From AP-15 sp963833745 (GTDB lineage: Bacteria; Pseudomonadota; Alphaproteobacteria; ATCC43930; CGMCC-115725): a stretch of DNA of 64,000 bases. The first letter of the stretch is position 1, and each line of letters begins with the position of its first letter. The position numbers were made by a program, and so were the translations under genes. Where the stretch lies: the NCBI GenBank assembly GCA_963833745.1, contig CAWHZD010000004.1, positions 992,001-1,056,000 of the forward strand, written 5' to 3'. A model generated the notes under the pieces. The model was not told where the DNA came from. It ran no database searches and saw only the letters and a list, made by a program, of their open reading frames with translations. Positions 54,226-62,713 of this stretch are shown here, in pieces.

Positions 54226-54439
54226 CGCGACCCCCGTTGCGATATTTCGATCGATCAGAATATCAGCGGATTGAGCCGACATTCGCCAGATTCCCGGGCT
54301 GTTGGGCATGATGGTCCATCAGATGGACCCGGCTATCATGCCGTACCTTCGCCGCCAATGCCGTGCGTCTACAGCTCCATGCGCGGGGTACAACCTTGGC
54401 AATTTCATGCGGACGCTGGCGATGCCGAAGTCGGCTAGC

Positions 54440-54955
54440 CCGGTGGTCGCTGACCAGCCTGCGCGCGGCGGATCACCACGCCATTGACATCACCTGTGAC
54501 GTGACGAGTGCCGCTCAGGTCGAGGCGCTGATCGCGCGCGCCGTCAGTCTCGCGATCTCCTCGCGCAATCTTTTGTTCTCGGCTTCGACATCTTTGAGCC
54601 GGCGCCTCGAGGTCGCCGCCGGATGGGTCAGCAACTGGGCGAGCTTTGTCCCGATCCGATCGCCGGCGTACCCTCGGTGCTCGCGTCCCTTACGAAGGGC
54701 GGCCTGGCCGCTGCGACCAAATCGCTCGCGATCGAGTATGCAAGGCGCGGTATCAGGGTGAACGCCGTCGCGCCGGGGATCATCAAATCGCCGATGAACC
54801 CCGTCGACACGTATGCGCAACTCGATGCCCTGCACCCCGTCGGCCATATGGGCGAAATCTCCGACATCGTTGGCGCGATCCTTTACCTCGAGTCGGCACC
54901 CTTTGTGACTGGCGAAATCCTTCACGTCGATGGGGGCCAGAGCGCAGGTCATTAA
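54440..54955 (+). pseudogene. Short-chain dehydrogenase/reductase, broken remnant
   Basis: A first piece at about 54475-54545 reads HAIDITCDVTSAAQVEALIA, the SDR strand after the Rossmann motif. A foreign-looking 100-bp insert follows; read on the minus strand it encodes a coiled coil (RRRLKDVEAENKRLREEIAR). The C-terminal part begins near 54665 (VPSVLASLTKGGLAAATKSL, EYARRGIRVNAVAPGIIKSP, YLESAPFVTGEILHVDGGQS) and ends at 54955. The glycine motif and catalytic tyrosine region are not intact, so it is not functional. Confidence 0.72.
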
Positions 54956-55131
54956 GGCAAATCGACGCCTTGGCTCACACTTATTCCCGAGTCTAATCGC
55001 AAATTAGTACAGAGGCTCGACTGGGGTGTCGGGAGATTTTGTTCGGGTAGCCGAGCCGAACGTGACCATCATCTTTCGCGTGGCAGTCGGAAGCGCGCTG
55101 AAGGTCCGCTGAGGTCCTCGCCGCTCCGCAG

Positions 55132-56166
55132 TTAGCCTGACTTCGCCGATTGGCGGGGTCGAGACGACGTAACTGGTTGTTTTATTTGATCCGACCGGCA
55201 AAGGTCGGCACTACATTGGGGTGGGCGGCGGGCTCGGCGAAGCGGTGATTTTGGGCCTTGGCTGGTCGGGCAGGAGCAATTTGAGTGTGTGAAGGAGGAG
55301 CGCGAATTCAGGCTCCGGCTCGGTGTATCGCGTCAAGAGCAGCTCGCGGTCGTCGGTTTGTCGGGACATGCAGATCGATCATCTGCACGGCGGCGAACTT
55401 TTCGATGGCGCTGCGCGGGGTCAGACCGGGCGCCAAAGCATGCAGCCACCGGCCAAGTGTGACGTGTAGACAATAGGCGAGGAAGGCGATGAAGATATGC
55501 GCCTGGATGCGCGTCTCATCCTGGTGAAAGATCGGCCGAATGGCGAGGTCGCCTTTGAGGTTGCGGAAGGCCGCGACGCTGACGAGCTGAAGATAGAGGC
55601 CCCATAGCCGCGCCGGATCGTCGTCGGTGAGGTTGGTGCACAGCAGGTAGCGGCCTTCGCGGCGCCGGGATCGGCGCAGCTTGGCGCGATCAAGGCGATA
55701 GCTGAAGGTGGCGCTGTCCTTGGCCACCTCGATCGCGAGCAGGCGCCAGGCGGTCCGGGCCTGCTTGCGCGCGGCGCCGAGCCGCATCAGCAGCTCCTCG
55801 CGCGTCAGCTTCATGCCAGCGAGCTGCTTGAACCGTCCCCACAGCCATTTCAGCTGGCGGCGGCGCATCGCTCGTTCCTTGGCGACCCGATCGGCGCTTT
55901 GAGCGAAGACGTAGAGTTCGCCATCCTGTGGCAGCAGCTTGACTTGCACGCCCGGCCGGGCCTCCTGCCAGGGCTTGGCGATAAGAGCCTTTTCCAGCCG
56001 GGTGAGACGCCCCTTCGGCGTGCCGACCAGATACTGCACCGGTGGATCGGCTTGGTCGGCACGACACCCGATTTTGTCTCTTGCGGCCGGGTTAACCCCT
56101 TGTAACTCCGTCCCTTGATCCGCCAAAATTCGCTAAACCCGGCTCCAATCGGTGAAGTCAGGCTAA
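55132..56166 (-). mobile_element. IS4-superfamily element (IS1634-like), internally deleted but with both ends
   Basis: 22-bp terminal inverted repeats (55132-55153, TTAGCCTGACTTCGCCGATT; and 56145-56166 complemented, one mismatch) enclose only 1035 bp. The first part of the transposase has been lost. No direct repeat of the flanks is visible, so one side has been rearranged. It cuts the poxB-like gene at its right. Confidence 0.82.
55211..56126 (-). pseudogene. IS4-superfamily transposase, C-terminal remnant with frameshift
   Basis: The minus strand encodes VQYLVGTPKGRLTRLEKALI, ELYVFAQSADRVAKERAMRR, EGRYLLCTNLTDDDPARLWG, FRNLKGDLAIRPIFHQDETR and RIQAHIFIAFLAYCLHVTLG, typical of the second half of IS1634/IS4-type transposases. 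The N-terminal half with the first two Asp residues is missing, and the catalytic Glu is not seen in QLVSVAAFRNLK, where EEAF or EAAF is usual. A further one-base insertion near 55355 moves the tail (ELLLTRYTEPEPEFALLLHT) into another frame. Confidence 0.8.
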
Positions 56167-56309
56167 GGCGGGAAGGTCCCGAGTTGGCGCTACCTCCTCG
56201 TTGGTGCGCGCGTCGGCGAAGGACCGGAATCCACCCAACTGAGACGATCCCGGCCGGCACCGGGAACGGCAGCTGTGGGGGCATGAAGAGCAATTCCCGC
56301 CGTCCGTCC

Positions 56310-57126
56310 CGAGCATCAGCAGGGCATCGCAGTCGTTCATCGCGTAATAGCCGGACGAGAAACCGATCAGTCCGGTCATGCCGACATCGTAAGGGTTGTC
56401 CCACTCCACATGCTCCTTGCCCTTGAGGGCGTGGACCATCGGCGCCTTCAGCCTGGCGCCCAGAGCGACGAGCTGATCGTGCGCCCCGGCACAGCCCGAT
56501 CCGCACAGGATGGTCACCCGGCCGGCGCTGTTCAGGAACTCGGCGAGCGCCTTTAGCTGGGCGGGCTTCGGCACGATCGTCGGCTGCGGCGGCTGGAGGT
56601 CTATCGACCCCGGTACCACGGCCTCGGCCGGCTGCAACGATACGTCGCCCGGGATGACGATGACCGACACGCCGCGTTTGCCGACCGCCTCGCGGATTGC
56701 AATCTCGACGGTTCGCGGCATCTGCCGCGCGCTGGAGACAAGCTCGCAGTAATGGCTGCACTCCTTGAACAGCGTCTCGGGGTGCGTTTCCTGGAAATAA
56801 CCCGACCCTATCTCAGCCGAGGGGAATGGGGCGGCGATCGCCAGCACCGGCACGCGGGAGCGGTGGCAGTCGAACAGACCATTGATGAGATGGAGATTGC
56901 CCGGCCCGCAGCTCCCGGCGCAGACGGCAAGCGTGCCGGTGAGGTGCGCCTCGGCGCCCGCCGCGAAGGCGGCCACCTCCTCGTGCCTGACATGCAGCCA
57001 TTCGATCTTGCCTTGGCGGCGGATGGCGTCCGTCAGCCCGTTCAGGCTGTCGCCGACGATGCCGTAAATACGCCTTACGCCTGCCGCGGCGAGTATCTCG
57101 GCGAATTGATCCGCAACCGTGGTCAT
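56310..57126 (-). pseudogene. PoxB-like thiamine-diphosphate enzyme, N-terminal half only
   Basis: ATG 57126 gives MTTVADQFAEILAAAGVRRI, YGIVGDSLNGLTDAIRRQGK and EWLHVRHEEVAAFAAGAEAH, where the HEE glutamate activates ThDP. AVCAGSCGPGNLHLINGLFD and FQETHPETLFKECSHYCELV follow, then the central domain to DCDALLMLGTD at about 56310. The usual FPYRxFxP continuation and the entire C-terminal ThDP-binding domain are missing; the sequence runs into the IS end at 56166. Complete pyruvate:quinone oxidoreductases have about 575 residues. It is the last gene of the itaconate-like operon. Confidence 0.8.
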
Positions 57127-57199
57127 GATTTCGCCCTTTCGCTCGCGTGAGGTTACAGCAGCAGATGACGGTGTTGGAGGGCCGCAATTCGAGTGGCGC

Positions 57200-58522
57200 T
57201 CAGAGCAGATGCTGCGCCTTAGCTGCCTGCATCAATTCATCGCGAAAATCAGGATGGGCGAGGCCGATCAAGGCATGGGCGCGCTCGGTCGACGAAAGAC
57301 CCTTCAAGTTTACAGCACCGAACTCGGTGACGACGTAGTGCGTGTCGATGCGCGGCGTCGTCACCGGGCCATCGAGCTTCGGTACGATGCGTGAGACTTT
57401 GCCGCCTGCCGCCGTTGCTTTCGCCGCGATGATCGAGATGCCACCCTTTGAGGCGTAGGCACCCCGGACGAAGTCGAGCTGGCCGCCGGACGCACTGTAT
57501 TGATGGCCGAGCATATGTTCGGAGTTACAGGCGCCGGTCAGGTCGATCTGGATCGTCGCGTTGATGGAGACGACCTTGTCGTTGCGGGCGATCACCTGCG
57601 GGTCGTTGACATAGTCGACTGGCCAGCTCTCGACCGAGGGGTTCTCGGCGAGATAGTCGTACATCGCCTTCTGCCCCATGGCGAAGGTGAACACGGTTTT
57701 GCCGCGGTTGATGGCTTTGGCGCGATTGTTCACCACACCCATCCGCGCGAGATCGACCAGGCCGGGACACAGCGCTTCGGTATGGATGCCGAGGTCATTG
57801 CGACCGGTAAGCTCGGCGCAGACCAGATTGGGCAGCGCGCCGACGCCCATCTGCAAGCAGGCCCCGTCCGGAACAAGGCCGGCGATCGTGCGGCCAATCA
57901 CCTGATCCTCTGCTGTACCGTTGCGCACGGGGAGTTCCAGGAGTGGCACGTGGTTTTCGATCACCAGGCCCACTTCCGAGATGTGCAGCTCCGCGCCCGA
58001 CCCGTGCACACGCGGCATATTCTCGTTGACCTCGACGATCAGCCGCTTGGCCGATCGGGCAACCTTGGTAGAGTAATCGTTGCCCAGGCCGAAGCTGAAG
58101 TACCCGTGACGGTCCATCGGCGCGACCGTGACGAGAAACGTGTCGATGCCGATGTCTTCACTGAGCAGCCGCGGCGCCTGATGAAAATTGTTCGGGACGT
58201 AGTTGACAACCTTGCGGTCGCCATCCTCCACCCCGCGTTTGATCAGCGCACGTTCGGTGCCAGTGACAAACATGCAGTAGGGTTTGATACGATCATTCAA
58301 CTCGTACTGCAGCACCGTTTTGGCGGCGATCGAGGTCGCCTCGAAATAATAGAGACGCAGATCCTCGACCAGCCCGGACGCGGCGCGATTAGCGAGCGCC
58401 TTCAGCAGCGCCGGTGGTTCGGTCATCGCCATGCCCATCGACAGGCGGCTGCCTGCAGGGATGGCCGCCACTGCTTCTTCGGCCGTTGTCAATTTCGACC
58501 GGTAGACTGAAATATTATCCAT
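57200..58522 (-). CDS. Acyl-CoA transferase of the acetyl-CoA hydrolase/4-hydroxybutyrate (itaconate) CoA-transferase family
   Basis: I use ATG 58520-58522, with GGAG 7 bp upstream. The 440 residues show IPAGSRLSMGMAMTEPPALL, FVTGTERALIKRGVEDGDRK, APMDRHGYFSFGLGNDYSTK and NENMPRVHGSGAELHISEVG. The catalytic glutamate is in DLGIHTEALCPGLVDLARMG, and NSEHMLGHQYSASGGQLDFV and THYVVTEFGAVNLKGLSSTE follow. This is the family of RipA/Ict (itaconate CoA-transferase). With the MaoC and CitE-type genes upstream in the same transcript it is probably itaconate:CoA transferase, although 4-hydroxybutyrate or another acid cannot be excluded. The protein looks intact. Confidence 0.85.
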   Translation of the reverse strand: MDNISVYRSKLTTAEEAVAAIPAGSRLSMGMAMTEPPALLKALANRAASGLVEDLRLYYFEATSIAAKTVLQYELNDRIKPYCMFVTGTERALIKRGVEDGDRKVVNYVPNNFHQAPRLLSEDIGIDTFLVTVAPMDRHGYFSFGLGNDYSTKVARSAKRLIVEVNENMPRVHGSGAELHISEVGLVIENHVPLLELPVRNGTAEDQVIGRTIAGLVPDGACLQMGVGALPNLVCAELTGRNDLGIHTEALCPGLVDLARMGVVNNRAKAINRGKTVFTFAMGQKAMYDYLAENPSVESWPVDYVNDPQVIARNDKVVSINATIQIDLTGACNSEHMLGHQYSASGGQLDFVRGAYASKGGISIIAAKATAAGGKVSRIVPKLDGPVTTPRIDTHYVVTEFGAVNLKGLSSTERAHALIGLAHPDFRDELMQAAKAQHLL

Positions 58523-58591
58523 GTGAAGCTCCATACCTTGAGAGCATCGCGGCCGGCCCCGGCATCGCGGCCGGGCACTGCGGCACGGCGT

Positions 58592-59120
58592 TTAGTAATT
58601 GGCGGCTTCCTCCGGGGAATGGCCGCGGCGATGGACGAGCATGGTCCTCTCGAAGCTCATCACCTCCTTGCCGTCCTGATTGATGCCGCGCGTGGACACC
58701 GTCACGATCCCCTGGGTCGGGCGGCTCTTCGACTCCCGCTTGGAGAGGATGGTGCTCTCGGCATAGAGCGTGTCGCCGGCGAATACCGGGTGGGTGGCCT
58801 TGACCTTATCCCAGCCGAGGTTGGCGACGACCTTGGCGCTGACGGTTCGCACGCTCATGCCGGTGAGCAGCGCCAAAGTGAAGGTTGAAATCGACGAGCA
58901 TCTTCTTCCACTCGGTCTTGGCGGCATAGGCGGCGTCGAAATGGACTTGCTGAATGTTGAGCGTCAGCAATGTGAAGTAGGTGTTGTCGACATCGAGGAC
59001 GGTGCGGCCGGGGCGATGCTCGAACACGTCGCCGGGCTCGAAATCCTCCCAGTAAAGGCCCGAGGTCTCTCGGTACCGGCGCTCGCCGATGGCCTTATAG
59101 GCGGGTAGCAACGTTTCCAT
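58592..59120 (-). pseudogene. MaoC-like acyl-CoA hydratase (itaconyl-CoA hydratase-like), one frameshift
   Basis: The first frame (ATG 59120) gives ERRYRETSGLYWEDFEPGDV, FEHRPGRTVLDVDNTYFTLL and NIQQVHFDAAYAAKTEWKKM. An extra T at about 58890 breaks it (VDFNL instead of VDSTFTLALLTG). The second frame gives STFTLALLTGMSVRTVSAKV, NLGWDKVKATHPVFAGDTLY and ESTILSKRESKSRPTQGIVT. Restored, it is a 175-residue hotdog-fold hydratase like RipB/Ich. Its place between the lyase and the CoA-transferase fits itaconyl-CoA hydration to citramalyl-CoA. Confidence 0.83.
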
Positions 59121-59166
59121 TGTAGATCTCCTTGGTCAGATTTGTGAGGTTAAGTCCGCTGTCAGC

Positions 59167-60009
59167 TCACGCTTCGAGCCCGGCAGCGGCAAGGACGCGG
59201 CGCGCCTTGCGGGCGATCGCCTCATCGATCATCTGGCCGTCGATCGTGCCGACGCCCTTGGCGTTCTCGGCCAGGATCGATCGAGCCTTCTCGACCGCCG
59301 CGGCGGTCGGGGTGAGCGCCGCGTTGATCGCGGCGATCTGGGTTGGGTGAATGGCGGCCTTGGCGCCGAAGCCCAGCGCCACAGCCGTGGCGACCTCCTG
59401 CTTCAAGCCGGCCTCGTCGCGCACGTTGAAGAAAGGGGCATCAATCGCCAACACGCCGCCGTGAGCGCAGGCGGCCACCAGGCGGCTGCGGGCCCCGTAC
59501 AGCGGCTCCCACGCGGTTACGGCACCCAAATCGGCGGCCATGTCGGCGGCACCGAACATCAAGGCGTAAAGACGCGGGGTCGCCGTGGAGATCGTCTCGA
59601 CGGCGGCCAATCCTCGGGCGCTTTCGATCAATCCGACCAAACGGGCTGCCTTGCCCGACCGAGTGAGCAGATTGTCGAGAATGCGCAGGTGCGCCGCGGA
59701 CTCCGTCTTCGGCAGGACAATGAAATCGGGAACGGCGCGCGAGGCCAGCAAGCCGGAAAGGTCAGCGAGCCCTGCCGCCGTGTCCAGAGCATTGACCCGC
59801 AGTGCTCGGGCAATCCCGCCCTCTCCCGGCGCGGCGAGGTACTTGAGTGCCGTCGCCCGCGCGCTGTCCTTGTCGGCCGGCGCAACGGCGTCCTCCAGGT
59901 CGATGATGAGGACGTCGGCACTCACCGCGAGGGCCTTTGCAAAGCGCTCCGGCCGTGTGCCCGGGGTGAAAAGCCAGCCCCGTGTATGTAACAGCGTTTG
60001 ATGGGTCAT
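59167..60009 (-). CDS. CitE/HpcH-family CoA-ester lyase (citramalyl-CoA lyase-like)
   Basis: ATG 60007-60009 after AGAAGGACGCCCACAA. The 280 residues read MTHQTLLHTRGWLFTPGTRP, ADVLIIDLEDAVAPADKDSA, IVLPKTESAAHLRILDNLLT, LVGLIESARGLAAVETISTA and MFGAADMAADLGA. The Asp/Glu of DLEDAV and IESARGL coordinate Mg2+ in the TIM barrel. The family includes citrate lyase beta, malyl-CoA lyase and (S)-citramalyl-CoA lyase (Ccl/RipC). Divergent from a LysR regulator and first of the operon, it would cleave citramalyl-CoA to acetyl-CoA and pyruvate. It is intact. Confidence 0.87.
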   Translation of the reverse strand: MTHQTLLHTRGWLFTPGTRPERFAKALAVSADVLIIDLEDAVAPADKDSARATALKYLAAPGEGGIARALRVNALDTAAGLADLSGLLASRAVPDFIVLPKTESAAHLRILDNLLTRSGKAARLVGLIESARGLAAVETISTATPRLYALMFGAADMAADLGAVTAWEPLYGARSRLVAACAHGGVLAIDAPFFNVRDEAGLKQEVATAVALGFGAKAAIHPTQIAAINAALTPTAAAVEKARSILAENAKGVGTIDGQMIDEAIARKARRVLAAAGLEA

Positions 60010-60106
60010 TTGTGGGCGTCCTTCTGTCCGTTCAGGACTTGGGTACCCATCCGTCGCCATTCCAATATATGATTCAGCCATTCGTAATCTGTTTTGGAGA
60101 TGACGG
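60010..60106. promoter_or_regulatory. Divergent promoter region between the lyase operon and the LysR gene
   Basis: This 97-bp gap separates oppositely transcribed genes, the usual place for LysR-type control. It contains an AT-rich part (AATATATGATTCAGCCATTC) bounded by TCCAA and TTGGA at 60060-60099, and T-N11-A candidates. No binding site is proven by sequence alone. Confidence 0.5.
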
Positions 60107-60986
60107 ATGGAGCTCCGCCATATTCGCTACTTCCTCGCCGTCGCCGAGGAGCGGCACTTCACGCGCGCAGCGGCGAAAGTCGGGATCGGCCAGCCACCGC
60201 TCAGCCAGCAGATAAAGGACCTCGAGACAGAAATCGGCGCGGCATTGTTCCGCCGCCTGGCACACGGCGCCGAACTCGACTCCGGCCGGCGAGGCTTTCC
60301 TGGAAACGGTACAAGGGATGCCGGCGCTGGCCGAGCAGGGGAAGAATGCCGCCAGGCGGGCGTCGCGGGGCGAGGTGGGCTCATTGCGGGTCGGCTTTAC
60401 CGCCTCGGCCGCCTTCAACCCGGTGGTGCCATCTGCTATCCGCGCGTTCCGCCGCGCTTACCCGGGCGTAGCCTTGTCCCTGGCGGAAACCAACACAATC
60501 CCCTTGTCGCAGGGATTGCGAGACGGGATCTTGGACGCGGCCTTCCTTCGTCCCGGAGACACGGGCAGCGAAGGGCTGCAGCTCCGTCTCCTCTCGGAAG
60601 AGCCGATGATGGTTGTCCTCCCGTCGGCCCACCCCATTGCAGTACACCCCGAGATTGAGCTCGCAATGCTAAAGGAAGAGCCTCTACTCCTTTTCCCCCG
60701 CGCGTCCGGCTCAATGATGTTCGACGCAATCTTCGCTGCTTGCCGAGAAGCCGGGTTCGAGCCGGAACTCGGCCAGTCCTCGCCGCAAATCACATCGCTC
60801 GTCAACCTGGTGGCGGCCGGTCTTGGCTTTTCGATCGTACCGGCTTCGATGAGTCAGGTGGCTGTCGCCGGGGTGGTCTATCGAGAACTTGCTGGCCGGG
60901 CTCCCGTGGCGCGGCTGGTTCTCGCTACCCGGCGCGGTGATACTTCTCGTGTCGTGCAAAATTTCGTGGCGCGCGCGGTCTCGTGA
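60107..60986 (+). pseudogene. LysR-family regulator, one frameshift
   Basis: ATG 60107 opens MELRHIRYFLAVAEERHFTR, AAAKVGIGQPPLSQQIKDLE and TEIGAALFRRLAHGAEL, a standard LysR DNA-binding domain. At about 60282 one extra base (GAACTCGACTCC instead of GAACTGACTCC-like) shifts the frame. The rest, TPAGEAFLETVQGMPALAEQ, GSLRVGFTASAAFNPVVPSA and MVVLPSAHPIAVHPEIELAM, continues in the next frame to 60986. Restored length is about 293. It would control the divergent operon, as RipR/ItcR does for itaconate genes. If the shift is real, regulation is lost. Confidence 0.85.
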
Positions 60987-61054
60987 CGGATGAGCCGAGA
61001 AATCGATTGCCGGCATCCACCGAGTGCTGCGCGCGCAACGAGCATCCAACTGTC

Positions 61055-61819
61055 TCAGACGGCGAGCGCCTCAAGGATCAGGTTCGCGATCGTATCGGGG
61101 TGCGAGATCAGCGCCAGGTGGCTCGCCTCGACCTCGATCGTCTTCGCACCCATTCGCTTGGCCATGAAGCGCTCCAGGTCGGGATCGATCGTCCGGTCTT
61201 GGGTGGAGATGGCATAGAAGGTCGGCTTGGTGCGCCAGGCCGCATTCGTCGTCTTTTCCGTCGTCAGCGACCTCTTGAACGGCTGCTGAACCGCGTAGAG
61301 GACGCGCGCCTCCTCGGAAGGCAAATCGCCCGCGAAGTCGTGGAGGAAGGCCTCCTTGGACAACCGGCCCCAATCGTCGTTGAAGACAATGCCCGCCGTA
61401 GCCGGGGGCGTCGGATAGTTTTTCGCCAGCGCCGTATAGTCCTCGCCGGCATCGGGTGCCCGCGCGGCAACGTAGACCAGCGCGGTGACTTTCGGGTTCA
61501 CGCCCACATCCGTCACGATCATCCGGGAGAAGGAGTGACCAACGAGCACGGTCGGGCCCGGCTGCGCCGCGATCGCCCGCCGCGCGGCCTCCGACGCCTC
61601 ATGCAGCGAGGTCAGGGGGTTCTGCACGCTCGTGCAGATGACGCCCTTCTGCTGAAGGCGGGCGATGACCTTCGACCAGCAGGAGCCGTCTGCGAACAGT
61701 CCGTGCACGAAGACGACATTCTTCGTCTTGGGCGATGTCTGGGCGCCGGCGACCCTATTGAGCAACGGAAGGGCGGCGCTAGCAGCGACAGCCCCGATCA
61801 AGGTCCGGCGGTTTATCAT
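61055..61819 (-). CDS. Exported alpha/beta hydrolase
   Basis: 254 residues from ATG 61819. The N-terminus MINRRTLIGAVAASAALPLL is a twin-arginine type signal. VVFVHGLFADGSCWSKVIAR contains the oxyanion HG motif, PTVLVGHSFSRMIVTDVGVN has the nucleophile in GHSFS, and EVEASHLALISHPDTIANLI holds the catalytic histidine. It resembles the alpha/beta hydrolases annotated as haloperoxidase-like or salicylate-esterase-like in soil bacteria. Substrate unknown. It is convergent with the LysR gene and precedes the PrpD remnant by about 100 bp. Confidence 0.83.
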   Translation of the reverse strand: MINRRTLIGAVAASAALPLLNRVAGAQTSPKTKNVVFVHGLFADGSCWSKVIARLQQKGVICTSVQNPLTSLHEASEAARRAIAAQPGPTVLVGHSFSRMIVTDVGVNPKVTALVYVAARAPDAGEDYTALAKNYPTPPATAGIVFNDDWGRLSKEAFLHDFAGDLPSEEARVLYAVQQPFKRSLTTEKTTNAAWRTKPTFYAISTQDRTIDPDLERFMAKRMGAKTIEVEASHLALISHPDTIANLILEALAV

Positions 61820-61921
61820 AGTCTCCTATTGAACTATCGATGGGCATCGTCGGCTGCTGCGCGCGTGCCACGAGCGGCCAGGCGACGGTGAAGTTCTTCG
61901 GACGGTATAAGTCCAGGCTGA

Positions 61922-62713
61922 TCAGTCGAGTGGCGACTGCACGGTCGGGGTGAGCAGGGTCGTCAGGTGAGCAATGTCGTCGAGAGTGTCGATGTTGAGG
62001 ATCGAGTTTTCGATCGCGGTCTGGCGCTGTGGCGAGATGGCGCGGTCTGTCAGCTTGCGGTACTTGTCGAGAATATCCGCGTTGGCGAGTGCTCGGTCGC
62101 CGGTACCACGCGGATGTGTGACTGTCTTGGCGCGAGTGCGGCCGTCGGTGAGCGTCAGACGCACCTGGGTAGTGAGCCGTTCGTCTAACGGGAGCCGGTC
62201 GTAGGCCTGCTCGTGATGGGTCTGCGTCCGGCCGATCAGGTTCCACACGTCGTCGCCGTTGATCTTCTGGCGGGAGAACTGGTCGATGAGGACCTCCCCG
62301 TCCAGCAGGGCGATCGCGACGGCGTACGCGACGTTCATTTGTGCGCCGATCGCCTCGAGCGGACGCTCTGCCTTCCAGCCACCATGTCCGTAGGCGGCTT
62401 CAGGCATGTCGATGTCGATCCGTTGGATTTCGCCGATGCTCACCTCGGAGCGGAGTTGAAGGGCGGCATCGATCGCCGCGTGCAGTAGTCCCATGGCTGA
62501 ATAGGGCTTTACGGCGATGCGATCGGTCTCCCAGACGCTGCCTAAGCCGGCGTAGATTTGTTCAGGGTAGGTGTGGTGACCCTCGCCGAAGGTGGACAGC
62601 CAGCCGCCGTACTCCCGCTCGAACACGCGCTTGATGCCGACGTACCCAGATGCGGCGAGCGCGGCGGCGGTGAGACCGTTGCGGGAGGCGAAGCCGTGCT
62701 GCATGCGCTTGAC
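61922..62713 (-). pseudogene. MmgE/PrpD-family protein, N-terminally truncated by IS21
   Basis: From the IS junction the frame reads TVKRMQHGFASRNGLTAAAL, YGGWLSTFGEGHHTYPEQIY, KPYSAMGLLHAAIDAALQLR, GAQMNVAYAVAIALLDGEVL and TVTHPRGTGDRALANADILD to the stop at 61922. These belong to the last 260 residues of a PrpD-type dehydratase; about 190 N-terminal residues are missing. PrpD-type genes accompany itaconate clusters in some pseudomonads, which fits the neighbours. Confidence 0.85.

Noticed and set aside
57500..58510. A 336-codon plus-strand ORF
   Set aside because: Antisense to the CoA-transferase, which has clear catalytic motifs.
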